A DNA stretch of 64,000 nucleotides from Paraburkholderia silvatlantica (lineage in GTDB: Bacteria > Pseudomonadota > Gammaproteobacteria > Burkholderiales > Burkholderiaceae). Position 1 is the stretch's first letter. Each line of letters opens with the position of its first letter. Below the pieces are notes generated by a model. It was not told the origin of the DNA. It saw only the letters and a list, made by a program, of their open reading frames with translations, and did no database searches. This document shows, in pieces, positions 36,563 through 46,267 of this stretch. The position numbers and the translations under genes are program-made. The stretch is from contig NZ_QEOL01000009.1 of NCBI RefSeq assembly GCF_003096715.1, positions 124,001-188,000 on the forward strand. The letters are read 5' to 3'.

Positions 36563-38923
36563 ATGCGCATTGTTTGCATTGGCGGCGGGCCGGCGGGCCT
36601 CTATTTCGGCCTCTTGATGAAGCGCCGCCACCCCGGCTACGAAATCACCGTGATCGAACGCAACCGCCCGTACGACACGTTCGGCTGGGGCGTGGTGTTC
36701 TCGGACCAGACGCTTGGCAACCTGCGCGCGGCCGACCCCGAGAGTGCCGACGAAATTCTCGACGCCTTCAATCATTGGGACGACATCGAGATTCACTTTC
36801 GCGGCAGCGCAATCCGTTCGTCGGGCCATGGCTTCTGCGGCATTGGCCGCAAGCGTCTGCTCAACATCCTGCAGGCGCGCTGCGAAGCGCTCGGCGTGAA
36901 GCTCGTGTTCGAATCGCAGATCACCGACGACGACGTGACCCACGCCGACCTCATCATCGCGAGCGACGGCCTGAACAGCGCCACGCGCCAGAAGTACGCC
37001 GCCACGTATCAGCCCGATATCGATTTGCGCGATTGCCGCTTTGTGTGGCTCGGCACGTCGAAACTCTTCGACGCATTCACGTTCGCGTTCGAAGAAACCG
37101 AATGGGGCTGGTTCCAGGCGCATGCCTACCGCTTCGACGACAACACGTCGACGTTCATCGTCGAAACGCCCGATCACGTGTGGCGCGCAGCCGGCCTCGA
37201 CACCATGAGCAAGGAAGACAGCATCGCCTTCTGCGAGAAGCTGTTCGCGCGCTATCTCGACGGCCACGCGCTGCGCTCGAATGCGTCGCATCTGCGCGGT
37301 TCGTCGCAATGGATCCGCTTCCCTCGCGTGGTCAATCGCGAATGGGTGCACTGGAAAGCGGCGGTGGACGGCAAGCAAACGCCTGTCGTGCTGATGGGCG
37401 ACGCGGCGCACACCGCGCACTTCTCGATCGGCTCCGGCACGAAGCTCGCGCTCGAAGACGCGATTGAACTCGCCAACAGCATGGAAGCGCATCCCGCCGA
37501 TCTGCGCGCGGCACTCACGCACTACACGAACGTTCGCAGCGTGGATGTCCTGCGTATTCAGAACGCCGCGCGCAATTCCACTGAATGGTTCGAGCACGTG
37601 GACCGCTACGCGAAGTTCGAACCGCAGCAGTTCGCCTATTCGCTGCTCACGCGCTCGCAGCGCATCTCGCACGAAAATCTGCGCGAGCGCGACGCGCGTT
37701 ATCTGTCCGGCTTCGAAACGTGGCTCGCGCAGCGCGCGGGTGGCGCGGCGCGTGCCGTGCCGCCCATGTTCACGCCTTATACGGTGCGTGGCGTCAAGTT
37801 GAAGAATCGCGTGGTCGTCTCGCCGATGGCGCAGTACTCCGCCCATGACGGCGTAGCCGGCGACTATCACCTCATGCATCTGGGCGCGCGCGCGATGGGC
37901 GGCGCCGCGCTCGTGATGACCGAAATGACCTGCGTCTCGCCCGAGGCGCGCATCACGCCCGCCTGCCCCGGCATGTATGCGCCCATGCACGTGCAGGCGT
38001 GGAAGCGCATCGTCGATTTCGTGCACGCTAACTCGGACGCAAAAATCGGCATGCAGCTCGGCCATTCCGGCGCCAAGGGCTCGACGCGCGTGGCATGGGA
38101 CGGCATTGACCAGCCGCTCGACGACGGCAACTGGCCGCTCGTCTCCGCTTCGCCGCAGCAATATCTGCGCGGCGTGAGCCAGTGGTCGCACGAAGCGAGC
38201 ACCGAAGAACTGCGCGATATCGAGGCGCAATTCGTGCAAGCCACGCAAATGGCAAACGAAGCGGGCTTCGACTGGCTCGAATTGCATTGCGCGCACGGGT
38301 ACCTGCTTTCCAGTTTCCTCTCGCCGCTCACGAACCAGCGCACTGACGAATACGGCGGATCGCTCGAGAATCGTCTGCGTTATCCGCTCGAGGTTTTCAA
38401 GGCGATGCGCGCGGTCTGGCCGCAAAGCAAGCCGATTTCGGTGCGCGTCTCGGCACACGACTGGGTGGAAGGCGGCAACACGCCCGACGACGCCATCGAA
38501 ATCGCACGCGCGTTCAAGGCAGCAGGCGCGGACATGATCGACGTTTCGTCGGGCCAGGTGAGCAAGGAAGAAAAACCCGTCTTCGGCCGCATGTTCCAGA
38601 CGCCCTTCGCCGACCGCATCCGCAACGAAGCGGGCATCGCGACCATCGCCGTCGGGGCGATTTCCGAAGCGGACCACGTGAACGGCATCATCGCGGCCGG
38701 ACGCGCCGACCTGTGCGCCGTCGCGCGGCCGCACCTGGCCAACCCTTCGTGGACGCTTACCGAAGCCGCGCGCATCGGCTACCTCGACATCAAGTGGCCG
38801 AACCAGTACATCGCGGCCAAAACGCAACTCGAACGCAACATCGAGCGCGAACGCGCCGCCGCAGGCGCCGCGGCCGGCCTTTCGCCGATCGAGCGCGCGC
38901 AGCGCGCCGAAGGAACCCTATGA
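36563..38923 (+). CDS. abmA: 2-aminobenzoyl-CoA (anthraniloyl-CoA) monooxygenase/reductase
   Basis: A 786-residue fusion flavoprotein. Residues 1-380 are an FAD aromatic hydroxylase ([42 protein letters not shown]). Residues about 395-760 are an Old-Yellow-Enzyme reductase with FMN ([40 protein letters not shown]). This architecture is specific to the enzyme that hydroxylates and then hydrogenates 2-aminobenzoyl-CoA, known from Azoarcus evansii. It gives a non-aromatic CoA ester for beta-oxidation-like steps. First gene of the operon; the ATGA at its end overlaps the SDR gene. Ribosome site GGAG precedes it. Confidence 0.95.
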   Translation: MRIVCIGGGPAGLYFGLLMKRRHPGYEITVIERNRPYDTFGWGVVFSDQTLGNLRAADPESADEILDAFNHWDDIEIHFRGSAIRSSGHGFCGIGRKRLLNILQARCEALGVKLVFESQITDDDVTHADLIIASDGLNSATRQKYAATYQPDIDLRDCRFVWLGTSKLFDAFTFAFEETEWGWFQAHAYRFDDNTSTFIVETPDHVWRAAGLDTMSKEDSIAFCEKLFARYLDGHALRSNASHLRGSSQWIRFPRVVNREWVHWKAAVDGKQTPVVLMGDAAHTAHFSIGSGTKLALEDAIELANSMEAHPADLRAALTHYTNVRSVDVLRIQNAARNSTEWFEHVDRYAKFEPQQFAYSLLTRSQRISHENLRERDARYLSGFETWLAQRAGGAARAVPPMFTPYTVRGVKLKNRVVVSPMAQYSAHDGVAGDYHLMHLGARAMGGAALVMTEMTCVSPEARITPACPGMYAPMHVQAWKRIVDFVHANSDAKIGMQLGHSGAKGSTRVAWDGIDQPLDDGNWPLVSASPQQYLRGVSQWSHEASTEELRDIEAQFVQATQMANEAGFDWLELHCAHGYLLSSFLSPLTNQRTDEYGGSLENRLRYPLEVFKAMRAVWPQSKPISVRVSAHDWVEGGNTPDDAIEIARAFKAAGADMIDVSSGQVSKEEKPVFGRMFQTPFADRIRNEAGIATIAVGAISEADHVNGIIAAGRADLCAVARPHLANPSWTLTEAARIGYLDIKWPNQYIAAKTQLERNIERERAAAGAAAGLSPIERAQRAEGTL

Positions 38924-39705
38924 GCATGAACCATGCAATCCTAAGCGAACGTCATGCGGTGGTGACCGGTGGCGGCAGCGGCATCGGCGCGGCGACGGCC
39001 GCCGCGCTCCTGCATGCCGGCGCGCGCGTTACGCTGATGGGCCGCGACGCCGCACGGCTCGACGCCCAGCGTGCCGCGCTCGGCGGCGGCGAGCAAGTGG
39101 CTTGCGTCTGCGTCGATATCACCGACGAAGACGCCGTGAACGCCGCGTTCGCGCGTGCGGAGCAAACGCTCGGCGCCGTCGATATCCTCGTGAACAACGC
39201 GGGCCAGGCCCAGGCCGCGCCGTTCACGCAAACCGACCTCGCGTTGTGGAAGCGCATGCTCGACGTGAATCTCACCGGCGCATTTCTCTGCACGCGCGCG
39301 GTGCTGCCGAGCATGCTCGCGCGCAAGGCCGGGCGCATCGTCAATGTCGCGAGCACGGCGGGCCAGGTCGGCTACCCGTATGTCGCCGCCTATTGCGCCT
39401 CGAAACATGGCGTGATCGGCATGACGCGCGCGCTCGCGCTCGAAGTGGCCGCGCAGGGCGTGACCGTGAACGCCGTGTGCCCCGGCTACACGGAAACGGA
39501 ACTGCTGCAGGCGTCGCTCGAACAGATCACGCGCAAGACCTCGCGCAGCGAAGCCGAGGCGCGCAGCCTCCTCGTGCGCCACAACCCGCAGCAGCGCTTC
39601 GTCACGCCGGAAGAAGTCGCCAATGCCGTGCTGTGGCTGTGCGCGCCCGGATCGTCAGCGATCACGGGCCAGTCCATATCCGTTTCCGGTGGAGAAGTCA
39701 CATGA
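38920..39705 (+). CDS. SDR family dehydrogenase, probable 3-hydroxyacyl-CoA dehydrogenase of the operon
   Basis: A 261-residue SDR with cofactor loop [36 protein letters not shown] and catalytic YCASK near residues 160-165. The C-terminal end [11 protein letters not shown] is typical of FabG-like enzymes. In this operon a 3-hydroxyacyl-CoA dehydrogenation step of the de-aromatised ring acid is the natural role, which is inference. It overlaps both neighbours by ATGA, ensuring coupled translation. Confidence 0.92.
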   Translation: MSMNHAILSERHAVVTGGGSGIGAATAAALLHAGARVTLMGRDAARLDAQRAALGGGEQVACVCVDITDEDAVNAAFARAEQTLGAVDILVNNAGQAQAAPFTQTDLALWKRMLDVNLTGAFLCTRAVLPSMLARKAGRIVNVASTAGQVGYPYVAAYCASKHGVIGMTRALALEVAAQGVTVNAVCPGYTETELLQASLEQITRKTSRSEAEARSLLVRHNPQQRFVTPEEVANAVLWLCAPGSSAITGQSISVSGGEVT

Positions 39706-40265
39706 CATCGCCCGCATCCACGCGCAAGAACGTCACCGCGAAGGCCGCAACGAAAGCGCCGCGCAAGGGCGTCGAAAAACCGGCGGAGAATGTCGTCGAC
39801 ATGGAAATGAGCACGGGCGCCGACAGCCACATGGGCCTGCGCCTGTGGCTGCGCCTGCTCACCACGACGAACCTCGTGCAAGCCGAGCTGCGCCGCCGCC
39901 TGCGCGTCGAGTTCGATACGACGCTGCCGCGCTTCGACCTGATGGCGCAGCTCGAGCGCCATCCTGAAGGTCTGCGCATGACGGAACTCTCGCGCCGCCT
40001 GATGGTGACGGGCGGCAACGTCACGGGCATTACCGATCAGCTCGAAAAGGAAGGCCTCGTCGTGCGCGACGTCGCCCCCGACGACCGGCGCGCCTTCGTG
40101 GTGCGCCTCACGCCCGAGGGCCGCGCCCTCTTCGACCGCATGGCGGCCGCGCACGAGCAATGGGTCGTGGAACTGTTCGGCGGCCTTTCGCTCGACGAGA
40201 AGTCGAAGATGCACGAGCGGCTCGGCAAGCTCAAACAACATCTGCGCAGCGGGCTCGAAGGCTGA
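39702..40265 (+). CDS. MarR family transcriptional regulator
   Basis: A 187-residue winged-helix regulator with a Lys/Ala-rich N-terminal extension of about 40 residues. [40 protein letters not shown] and the wing [18 protein letters not shown] define the MarR fold. It overlaps the SDR gene and lies inside the aminobenzoate operon. Regulators of aromatic acid CoA pathways in this family usually release DNA on binding the CoA thioester. The inverted repeat at 36500-36521 is the likely target. Confidence 0.93.
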   Translation: MTSPASTRKNVTAKAATKAPRKGVEKPAENVVDMEMSTGADSHMGLRLWLRLLTTTNLVQAELRRRLRVEFDTTLPRFDLMAQLERHPEGLRMTELSRRLMVTGGNVTGITDQLEKEGLVVRDVAPDDRRAFVVRLTPEGRALFDRMAAAHEQWVVELFGGLSLDEKSKMHERLGKLKQHLRSGLEG

Positions 40266-40299
40266 AACCACTGAATTGCAAAGTTCCGGGAGACATATC

Positions 40300-41154
40300 T
40301 TGACGACACGTTCCAGCGCCGAGGCGCTCTTCGCGGGCAACCGCGCAACGCTTGCCGGTTATGAGGCGCAACACTTCGGCTGGTCGGTTCAAGGCCGCGT
40401 GGCAACCATCACGCTCAACCGCCCCGAACGCAAGAATCCGCTCACGTTCGAATCGTATGCAGAACTACGCGATCTGTTTCGCCAGCTCGCCTGTGCGACG
40501 GACGTGAAGGCCGTCGTACTGCACGGCGCAGGAGAAAACTTCTGCTCCGGCGGCGACGTGCACGACATCATCGCGCCGCTCGTCGATCTGCCGATGCCCG
40601 AACTGCTGATGTTCACGCGCATGACCGGCGACCTCGTGAAAGCCATGCGCCACTGCCCTCAGCCGATCATTGCCGCCGTGGACGGCGTCTGCGCCGGCGC
40701 GGGCGCGATTCTCGCCATGGCGTCCGACATGCGCTACGCCACGGCGCGCAGCAAACTTGCGTTCCTGTTCACGCGCGTGGGGCTCGCGGGCTGCGACATG
40801 GGCGCGTGCGCGATCCTGCCACGCATCATCGGTCAGGGGCGCGCGGCCGAGCTGCTCTACACGGGCCGCTCCGCGAGCGGCGATGAAGGCCACGCCTGGG
40901 GCTTCTACAACCGCATCTGCGAGCCCGACGTGCTGCTCGCCGATGCACAGAAGCTCGCCGCCGATCTCGCCTGCGGCCCGACCTTTGCGCACGGCATCAC
41001 CAAGACGATGCTGCATCAGGAATGGACCATGAGCATCGACGAGGCCATCGAGTCCGAAGCGCAGGCGCAGGCGATCTGCATGGCTACGCGCGATTTCGGC
41101 CGCGCCTATGAGGCGTTCGCGGCCAAAACGCGTCCGGTTTTCGAAGGAGACTGA
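40300..41154 (+). CDS. Enoyl-CoA hydratase/isomerase family protein
   Basis: A 284-residue crotonase-fold protein. [20 protein letters not shown] starts the domain, the oxyanion-hole stretch is [16 protein letters not shown], and [20 protein letters not shown] follows. Start is TTG at 40300, six bases after GGGAGA; another TTG at 40276 is less likely. It would hydrate an enoyl-CoA or open a ring in the 2-aminobenzoyl-CoA pathway. Short spacing to both neighbours supports operon membership. Confidence 0.92.
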   Translation: MTTRSSAEALFAGNRATLAGYEAQHFGWSVQGRVATITLNRPERKNPLTFESYAELRDLFRQLACATDVKAVVLHGAGENFCSGGDVHDIIAPLVDLPMPELLMFTRMTGDLVKAMRHCPQPIIAAVDGVCAGAGAILAMASDMRYATARSKLAFLFTRVGLAGCDMGACAILPRIIGQGRAAELLYTGRSASGDEGHAWGFYNRICEPDVLLADAQKLAADLACGPTFAHGITKTMLHQEWTMSIDEAIESEAQAQAICMATRDFGRAYEAFAAKTRPVFEGD

Positions 41155-41155
41155 A

Positions 41156-42343
41156 TTGAACGCTGCCGTTGAAACCCACCTCCACGACGCACTCGCGTGG
41201 CCGTTCTTCGAAGATCGCCATCGCGCGCTCGGCGCGGGAATCGAAGCGTGGGCGCGCGAGCATCTCGCGCACGTGCCGCACGACGATGTCGATGCGACCT
41301 GCCGCGCGCTCGTGCGCAAGCTAGGCGTTGCCGGCTGGCTGCGCTACGGCGTGGGCGGCACCGCTTACGGCGGCCATGGCGATACGATCGACACGCGCGC
41401 CGTCTGCCTGCTGCGCGAAACGCTCGCGAAGCACTCGGGCCTCGCCGACTTCGCGCTCGCCATGCAGGGGCTCGGCTCCGGCGCCATCTCGCTGGCCGGC
41501 AACGAGACGCAAAAGGCGCGCTATCTGCCGCGCGTCGCGCGCGGCGAAGCGATCGCCGCGTTTGCGCTCTCCGAACCGCAAGCGGGCTCCGACGTCGCCG
41601 CCATGGCCCTCGCCGCCCGCGCCGAGGGCAACGACTATGTGCTGGACGGCGAAAAGACGTGGATCTCGAACGGCGGCATCGCCGACTTCTACGTGGTGTT
41701 CGCCCGCACCGGCGAGGCGCCGGGCTCGCGCGGCATCAGCGCATTCGTGGTCGATGCCGATACCCCCGGCCTCGAAATCGCCGAACGCATCGACGTGATC
41801 GCGCCGCATCCGCTCGCGCGTCTGCGCTTCACCGGCTCGCGCGTGAAGCGCAGCCAGATGCTCGGCGCACCGGGCGAAGGCTTCAAGATCGCCATGCGCA
41901 CGCTCGATATCTTCCGCACCTCGGTCGCCGCGGCTTCGCTCGGCTTCGCGCGCCGCGCGATGGCCGAAGGGCTCGCGCGCGCCGCTTCGCGCAAGATGTT
42001 CGGCCAGACGCTCGGCGATTTTCAGCTCACCCAGGCAAAGCTCGCGCAAATGGCGCTCACCATCGACAGCAGCGCCCTGCTCGTCTATCGCGCGGCGTGG
42101 CTGCGCGACCAGGGCGAAAGCGTGACGCGCGAAGCCGCCATGGCGAAGTGGCATGCAAGCGAGGGCGCGCAGCAGGTGATCGATGCGGCCGTGCAGCTTT
42201 GGGGCGGCATGGGCGTGCAAAGCGGCAACATCGTCGAGTCGCTCTACCGCGAGATTCGCTCGCTGCGCATTTACGAAGGCGCGACCGAGGTGCAGCAGCT
42301 CATTGTCGGGCGTGACTTGCTCAAGGCATACACCGCAGCATAA
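41156..42343 (+). CDS. Acyl-CoA dehydrogenase family protein
   Basis: A 395-residue FAD enzyme. The family signatures are [19 protein letters not shown], the flavin and substrate region [19 protein letters not shown], and [18 protein letters not shown] at the C-terminus; [14 protein letters not shown] carries the C-terminal FAD contact. The start is TTG at 41156 following AAGGAGA. It would introduce a double bond in a CoA ester from the aminobenzoate route. It begins one base after the hydratase stop. Confidence 0.93.
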   Translation: MNAAVETHLHDALAWPFFEDRHRALGAGIEAWAREHLAHVPHDDVDATCRALVRKLGVAGWLRYGVGGTAYGGHGDTIDTRAVCLLRETLAKHSGLADFALAMQGLGSGAISLAGNETQKARYLPRVARGEAIAAFALSEPQAGSDVAAMALAARAEGNDYVLDGEKTWISNGGIADFYVVFARTGEAPGSRGISAFVVDADTPGLEIAERIDVIAPHPLARLRFTGSRVKRSQMLGAPGEGFKIAMRTLDIFRTSVAAASLGFARRAMAEGLARAASRKMFGQTLGDFQLTQAKLAQMALTIDSSALLVYRAAWLRDQGESVTREAAMAKWHASEGAQQVIDAAVQLWGGMGVQSGNIVESLYREIRSLRIYEGATEVQQLIVGRDLLKAYTAA

Positions 42344-42384
42344 GCGCGTGGCGCGCGACGCCCCACTACGGAACCGGACGAAAC

Positions 42385-42801
42385 ATGAAACGAGCCCTTC
42401 TTCCTGCAGGCTGGGTCAAGCCGCGCGGTTATGCCAACGGCGTCGCCGCAGCCGGCACGCAGGTCTATATCGCCGGCCAGATCGGCTGGGACGAGAACGC
42501 GCGCTTCACGAGCCGCGAATTCGGCGCGCAGGCCGTGCAGGCGCTGCGCAATATCGTCGCCGTACTCGAAACCGCGGGTGGCAGGCCCGAGCACCTCGTG
42601 CGCATGACCTGGTACGTCACCGACAAGAAGGAATACCTGGCATCGCTGAAGGAAATTGGTGCCGCGTTCCGCGAGCTGATCGGCGACTACGACATCGCCA
42701 TGAGCGCGGTGCAGGTGGTGGCGCTCATGGAAGACGACGCAAAAGTGGAAATCGAAGCGACGGCAGTGATTCCCGACGACGCGCGTATCACGCGCCAATA
42801 A
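42385..42801 (+). CDS. RidA family enamine/imine deaminase
   Basis: A 138-residue RidA (YjgF/UK114) protein, with [30 protein letters not shown] and [10 protein letters not shown]. RidA members hydrolyse reactive enamines and imines to ketones and ammonia. The reaction of the monooxygenase/reductase leaves an amino group on a partly saturated ring, an enamine-like product, so a RidA protein here may release the ammonia. This is inference from operon context. It is placed between the acyl-CoA dehydrogenase and ligase genes. Confidence 0.92.
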   Translation: MKRALLPAGWVKPRGYANGVAAAGTQVYIAGQIGWDENARFTSREFGAQAVQALRNIVAVLETAGGRPEHLVRMTWYVTDKKEYLASLKEIGAAFRELIGDYDIAMSAVQVVALMEDDAKVEIEATAVIPDDARITRQ

Positions 42802-42861
42802 ACCGTTAGACCGCCGCCCACGCAACGGAACGATCAGCTCACACAGACAGCCGGAGACGCC

Positions 42862-44499
42862 ATGCAACCCACCGCCCATGTCGATACGTTCGCGCGCGAT
42901 CATCTGCCGCCCGAGTCGCAGTGGCCCGACATGCTGCTCGACAATCCCGACGTCGCCTACCCCGCGCGCATGAATTGCGCGGTCGAGTTGCTGGACCGCG
43001 CGATCGAGGCTGGGCACGGCGAGCGCCCGGCCATCTGGTCGGACGTCGACGGCAAGCCGCAAGCCACCACATACGCTGAACTGCTCGCGCTCGTCAATCG
43101 CAGCGCCCGCGTGCTGGTGGAAGACATGGGGCTGAAGCCGGGAAACCGCGTCCTGTTGCGCGGGCCGAACACGTTGCAAATGGCAGTAGCGTTTCTCGCG
43201 TCGCTCAAGGCAGGCCTCGTGGTCATTCCCACCATGCCGCTGCTGCGCGCGAAGGAACTCAAACAGATCGCAGACAAGGCGCAGGTTTGCGCGGCGCTGT
43301 GCGACGTGCGGCTCACCGAGGAACTCGCGCGCTGCATGGACCCTGCCGGCGAGTTCTTTTGCGAAGGCATCAAGCAGGTCCGTTACTTTCACGACACGGC
43401 GCCGGGCACGCTGGAAGCGCTCGCGGCAGGCAAGCCCGCCGACTTCCCGGCCTGCGACACGGCCAGCGACGACGTCTGCCTCATCGCCTTCACCAGCGGT
43501 ACGACGGGCACGCCCAAGGGCTGCATGCACTTTCACCGCGACGTGATCGCCATGTGCGACCTGTTCCCGCGTCACGTCCTGCAGCCCGCGGCCGACGACG
43601 TATTCTGCGGCACGCCGCCGCTCGCGTTCACGTTCGGGCTGGGCGGGCTGCTGTGTTTTCCGCTGCGCGTCGGGGCGTCGACCGTGCTGATCGAAAAGCT
43701 CACGCCTGCGCTGCTGCTGGACACGATCCAGCGTTTCCACGCGACCATCGTCTTCACCGCGCCCACGTTCTATCGGCAGATGGCGGCGCTGGTCGCGCAG
43801 TACGACCTGTCCAGCCTGCGCAAGACGGTATCCGCCGGAGAGGCGCTGCCGCAGGCCACACGCGACCTATGGCGCGACGCGACGGGCATCGAGATGATCG
43901 ACGGCATTGGCGGCACTGAGCTGATTCATATCTTCGTGTCGTCAGCGGGCGCCGACGTGCGCCCCGGCTCGATCGGCCGCGCAGTGCCCGGCTACGTCGT
44001 GCAGGCGCTGGACAACGACCTGCAGCCGGTGCCGCCCGGCGTGACGGGCAATCTCGCCGTGCGCGGCCCGACTGGCTGCCGCTATCTCGCCGACGAACGC
44101 CAGAGCGTGTTCGTGCGCGGCGGCTGGAACCTGCCTGGCGACGCCGTATCCATCGACGCCGACGGCTATGTGTTCTACCAGGCCCGCTCCGACGACATGA
44201 TCGTTTCGTCGGGCTACAACATCGCGGGGCCCGAAATCGAGACGGTGCTCATGCAGCACCCCGCCGTGGCCGAGTGCGGCGTAACGGGCGTGCCCGACGA
44301 AGTGCGTGGCCAGGTGGTGAAGGCGTTCGTCGTCTTGCGCCCGGGCTTCAGCGCCGGCGACGCCCTGGTCGCTGAATTGCAGAACTTCGTGAAGAACGCC
44401 GTGGCGGCGTATAAATATCCGCGTCAGATCGCTTTTATCGACGCACTGCCGCGCACCGAGACCGGCAAGCTCAAGCGCTCGGCGTTGCGGTCGATGTGA
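42862..44499 (+). CDS. abmG: 2-aminobenzoate-CoA ligase (benzoate-CoA ligase family)
   Basis: A 545-residue AMP-forming ligase. The P-loop is AFTSGTTGTPKGCMH (about 209-223), followed by PPLAFTFGLGGLLCFPLRVG, GIGGTELIHIF and the C-terminal lysine in PRTETGKLKRSALR. The protein is most like the benzoate/2-aminobenzoate-CoA ligase group, which activates anthranilate with CoA and ATP, the first step of this pathway. It ends the operon although it acts first. Exact substrate (anthranilate against benzoate or a relative) is inferred from abmA. Confidence 0.9.
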   Translation: MQPTAHVDTFARDHLPPESQWPDMLLDNPDVAYPARMNCAVELLDRAIEAGHGERPAIWSDVDGKPQATTYAELLALVNRSARVLVEDMGLKPGNRVLLRGPNTLQMAVAFLASLKAGLVVIPTMPLLRAKELKQIADKAQVCAALCDVRLTEELARCMDPAGEFFCEGIKQVRYFHDTAPGTLEALAAGKPADFPACDTASDDVCLIAFTSGTTGTPKGCMHFHRDVIAMCDLFPRHVLQPAADDVFCGTPPLAFTFGLGGLLCFPLRVGASTVLIEKLTPALLLDTIQRFHATIVFTAPTFYRQMAALVAQYDLSSLRKTVSAGEALPQATRDLWRDATGIEMIDGIGGTELIHIFVSSAGADVRPGSIGRAVPGYVVQALDNDLQPVPPGVTGNLAVRGPTGCRYLADERQSVFVRGGWNLPGDAVSIDADGYVFYQARSDDMIVSSGYNIAGPEIETVLMQHPAVAECGVTGVPDEVRGQVVKAFVVLRPGFSAGDALVAELQNFVKNAVAAYKYPRQIAFIDALPRTETGKLKRSALRSM

Positions 44500-44549
44500 A
44501 ACGCACGAGATGCAGGAATTACTACGTAAACCGGCAAATTTTTGACAAT

Positions 44550-44724
44550 TGCGCATCGCACCAATGGAAACACAGATATGCGCACGATTTTGCGCATATC
44601 TGTGTTTCCATCGCCATTTGCGCAAAATTGCACGCATATCCAACCGTAAGCCTTAGCTGACCTGATGCGCGAGATTATGCGCAAATTTCCCGATGACGAC
44701 CTATAATGCGCACCATGATGCGCA
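44550..44724. promoter_or_regulatory. Cluster of TGCGCA sites with a perfect 20-bp inverted repeat before hipB
   Basis: Seven TGCGCA hexamers occur at 44550, 44579, 44591, 44619, 44678, 44707 and 44719. Bases 44564-44583 are the exact reverse complement of 44592-44611 with an 8-base spacer. TATAAT at 44702-44707 could be a -10 box. The arrangement fits multiple operators for the HipB-like protein; the inverted repeat could also end the upstream operon's transcript. Confidence 0.7.
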
Positions 44725-44993
44725 AAAAACCCGCGAACCTTTCCATTTCCAACGTCGAGCGCCTGGCAGATGGCCTGCGCGCGACGCGCCGCGAGCGCAA
44801 GCTGACCCAGCAGGCCCTGGCGGAGCAGGCCGGCGTCGCCCGCCGCACCGTCACGAACGCCGAACACGCAGGCAACGTCGGCGTACGCGAACTCTGCCGT
44901 CTCGTGAACGCGCTCGGCTATGAGGTCGTGCTTCGCCCCATGGACACCGTCGTCCTCGAGGACCTGAACGACATATTCAGGGACGACGAATGA
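44706..44993 (+). CDS. HipB-like XRE family DNA-binding antitoxin
   Basis: A 95-residue protein with a Xre helix-turn-helix at about residues 20-75 (LADGLRATRRERKLTQQALA, GVARRTVTNAEHAGNVGVRE as regions). It directly precedes and overlaps the HipA-like kinase gene by ATGA. The start is uncertain: ATGs at 44706, 44715 and 44718 are all in frame, none has a ribosome site, and a TATAAT box overlaps the first, so a leaderless message from about 44715 is possible. It should bind the TGCGCA cluster and repress the pair. Confidence 0.87.
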   Translation: MRTMMRKKPANLSISNVERLADGLRATRRERKLTQQALAEQAGVARRTVTNAEHAGNVGVRELCRLVNALGYEVVLRPMDTVVLEDLNDIFRDDE

Positions 44994-46225
44994 CTGCCGG
45001 CGCCTCATTCGACCTCGAGCGGCTTTTGCGCGAAATCCGTAATCTGGAAGTCCATACGCCGCAGGGACCGAGCGGCCTGCTCGCACGCGAAAGCCGCTTC
45101 GTCTTCAACTACGGCGACGTGCCGGACATGGCAGCCGTATCGCTCACCATGCCGGTGCGGCGCCAGAGTTATGCGAGCGGCGACCTGATGGGCATCTTCG
45201 CGATGAACCGGCCAGAGGGCTACCTGCGCTTCGTCATCGAGGAGCGGCTCGCGCGTTACGGCGCGCCGAGCGACATGTTTCTGCTGTTTCTCGCCGGCAC
45301 CAATCAAATCGGGCGGCTCACCTATTCCGTACCGGGAGAGCAGGTGCCGCAGAGCGATGGCGAGCGTCTCGACGAATTGCTTTCCTCGCCTTCGGGCCGG
45401 CTGTTCGAGCGCCTGATCGACCGCTACGCGCTCGGCTCGGGCATCTCCGGCGTGCAGCCGAAGGCTGTCGTGCCACTCGCCGCCGATACCGCCGCGCGCC
45501 CCGCCGAGCACACGGCACTGCCCCTGCGCACGGTGATCGTGAAGGCTGAAGGCGACGACTTCCCCGGCCTCGCGCGCAACGAATACTTCTGCATGTCGGT
45601 GGCGAAAGAGGCGGCGCTCGAGGTCCCCGACTTCTGGCTTTCCGAAGACGGTCAGCTCTTCGTCATGTCACGCTTCGACCGCGAGGCGAACGGCACGCCC
45701 CTCGGATTCGAGGACATGAGCGTGCTCACCGGCAAGGCGAAATACGAGGGCAGCTACGAGATGATCGCCAAGGCCGTGGACATCTATACGCGTTCGGACC
45801 CGGCGCAGAAACGCCGCCTGTTCGAGCGCATCGCCCTCTCATGCCTGCTGCGCGACGGCGATGCCCACATGAAGAACCTGGGAATCCTCTATATCGATCC
45901 GACCGGACCGCGCCGGCTCGCTCCGGTGTTCGACGTGGTCTGTACGGACATCTATCCGGACCTCGACGGACGCATGGCGCTCAGCCTCAACCGGAGCAAG
46001 ACTTTCCCGCTGCCGGCGGAACTCCATGCCTTCGCCCGGCGCCTCGGCCTGCGGCAGGCCGAGAGCGAGGCGATCATGAGCCGCCTGCACGACGCCTATC
46101 TCACGGTCGCCGAGCGCTTCGCGCAGGACCGGCGATTCCACGAGGGCAATCTGCTCGCCAGGATCCGGCATGCCGTCGAACGTCCGGGCGTCAAACCCGC
46201 CTCGCGCCCGAAGCGGGTGCGCTAG
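44990..46225 (+). CDS. HipA-like serine/threonine kinase toxin
   Basis: A 411-residue HipA-fold kinase. GISGVQPKAV (151-160) is the ATP/P-loop region. R288-D289-G290-D291-A292-H293-M294-K295-N296 is the catalytic motif, and VFDVVCTDIYPD holds the metal-binding Asp. HipA kinases phosphorylate tRNA synthetases such as GltX and cause growth arrest; the target here is unknown. The N-terminal HipA_N-like part (1-140) is present, so this is a full-length protein. It forms a toxin-antitoxin-type operon with the gene it overlaps. Confidence 0.9.
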   Translation: MTAGASFDLERLLREIRNLEVHTPQGPSGLLARESRFVFNYGDVPDMAAVSLTMPVRRQSYASGDLMGIFAMNRPEGYLRFVIEERLARYGAPSDMFLLFLAGTNQIGRLTYSVPGEQVPQSDGERLDELLSSPSGRLFERLIDRYALGSGISGVQPKAVVPLAADTAARPAEHTALPLRTVIVKAEGDDFPGLARNEYFCMSVAKEAALEVPDFWLSEDGQLFVMSRFDREANGTPLGFEDMSVLTGKAKYEGSYEMIAKAVDIYTRSDPAQKRRLFERIALSCLLRDGDAHMKNLGILYIDPTGPRRLAPVFDVVCTDIYPDLDGRMALSLNRSKTFPLPAELHAFARRLGLRQAESEAIMSRLHDAYLTVAERFAQDRRFHEGNLLARIRHAVERPGVKPASRPKRVR

Positions 46226-46267
46226 GGCCTGCTCACATTCATAACGGGCTTGCGCCGGCCACCTGCA

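Noticed and set aside
36527..38827. 766-codon minus-strand open frame
   Set aside because: Shadow of the 2-aminobenzoyl-CoA monooxygenase/reductase gene, which has full FAD and FMN domain motifs on the plus strand.
44564..44611. 20-bp inverted repeat as a plain terminator of the aminobenzoate operon
   Set aside because: Not excluded, but the lack of a T-run and the repeated TGCGCA elements make a regulatory role for hipBA the preferred reading.
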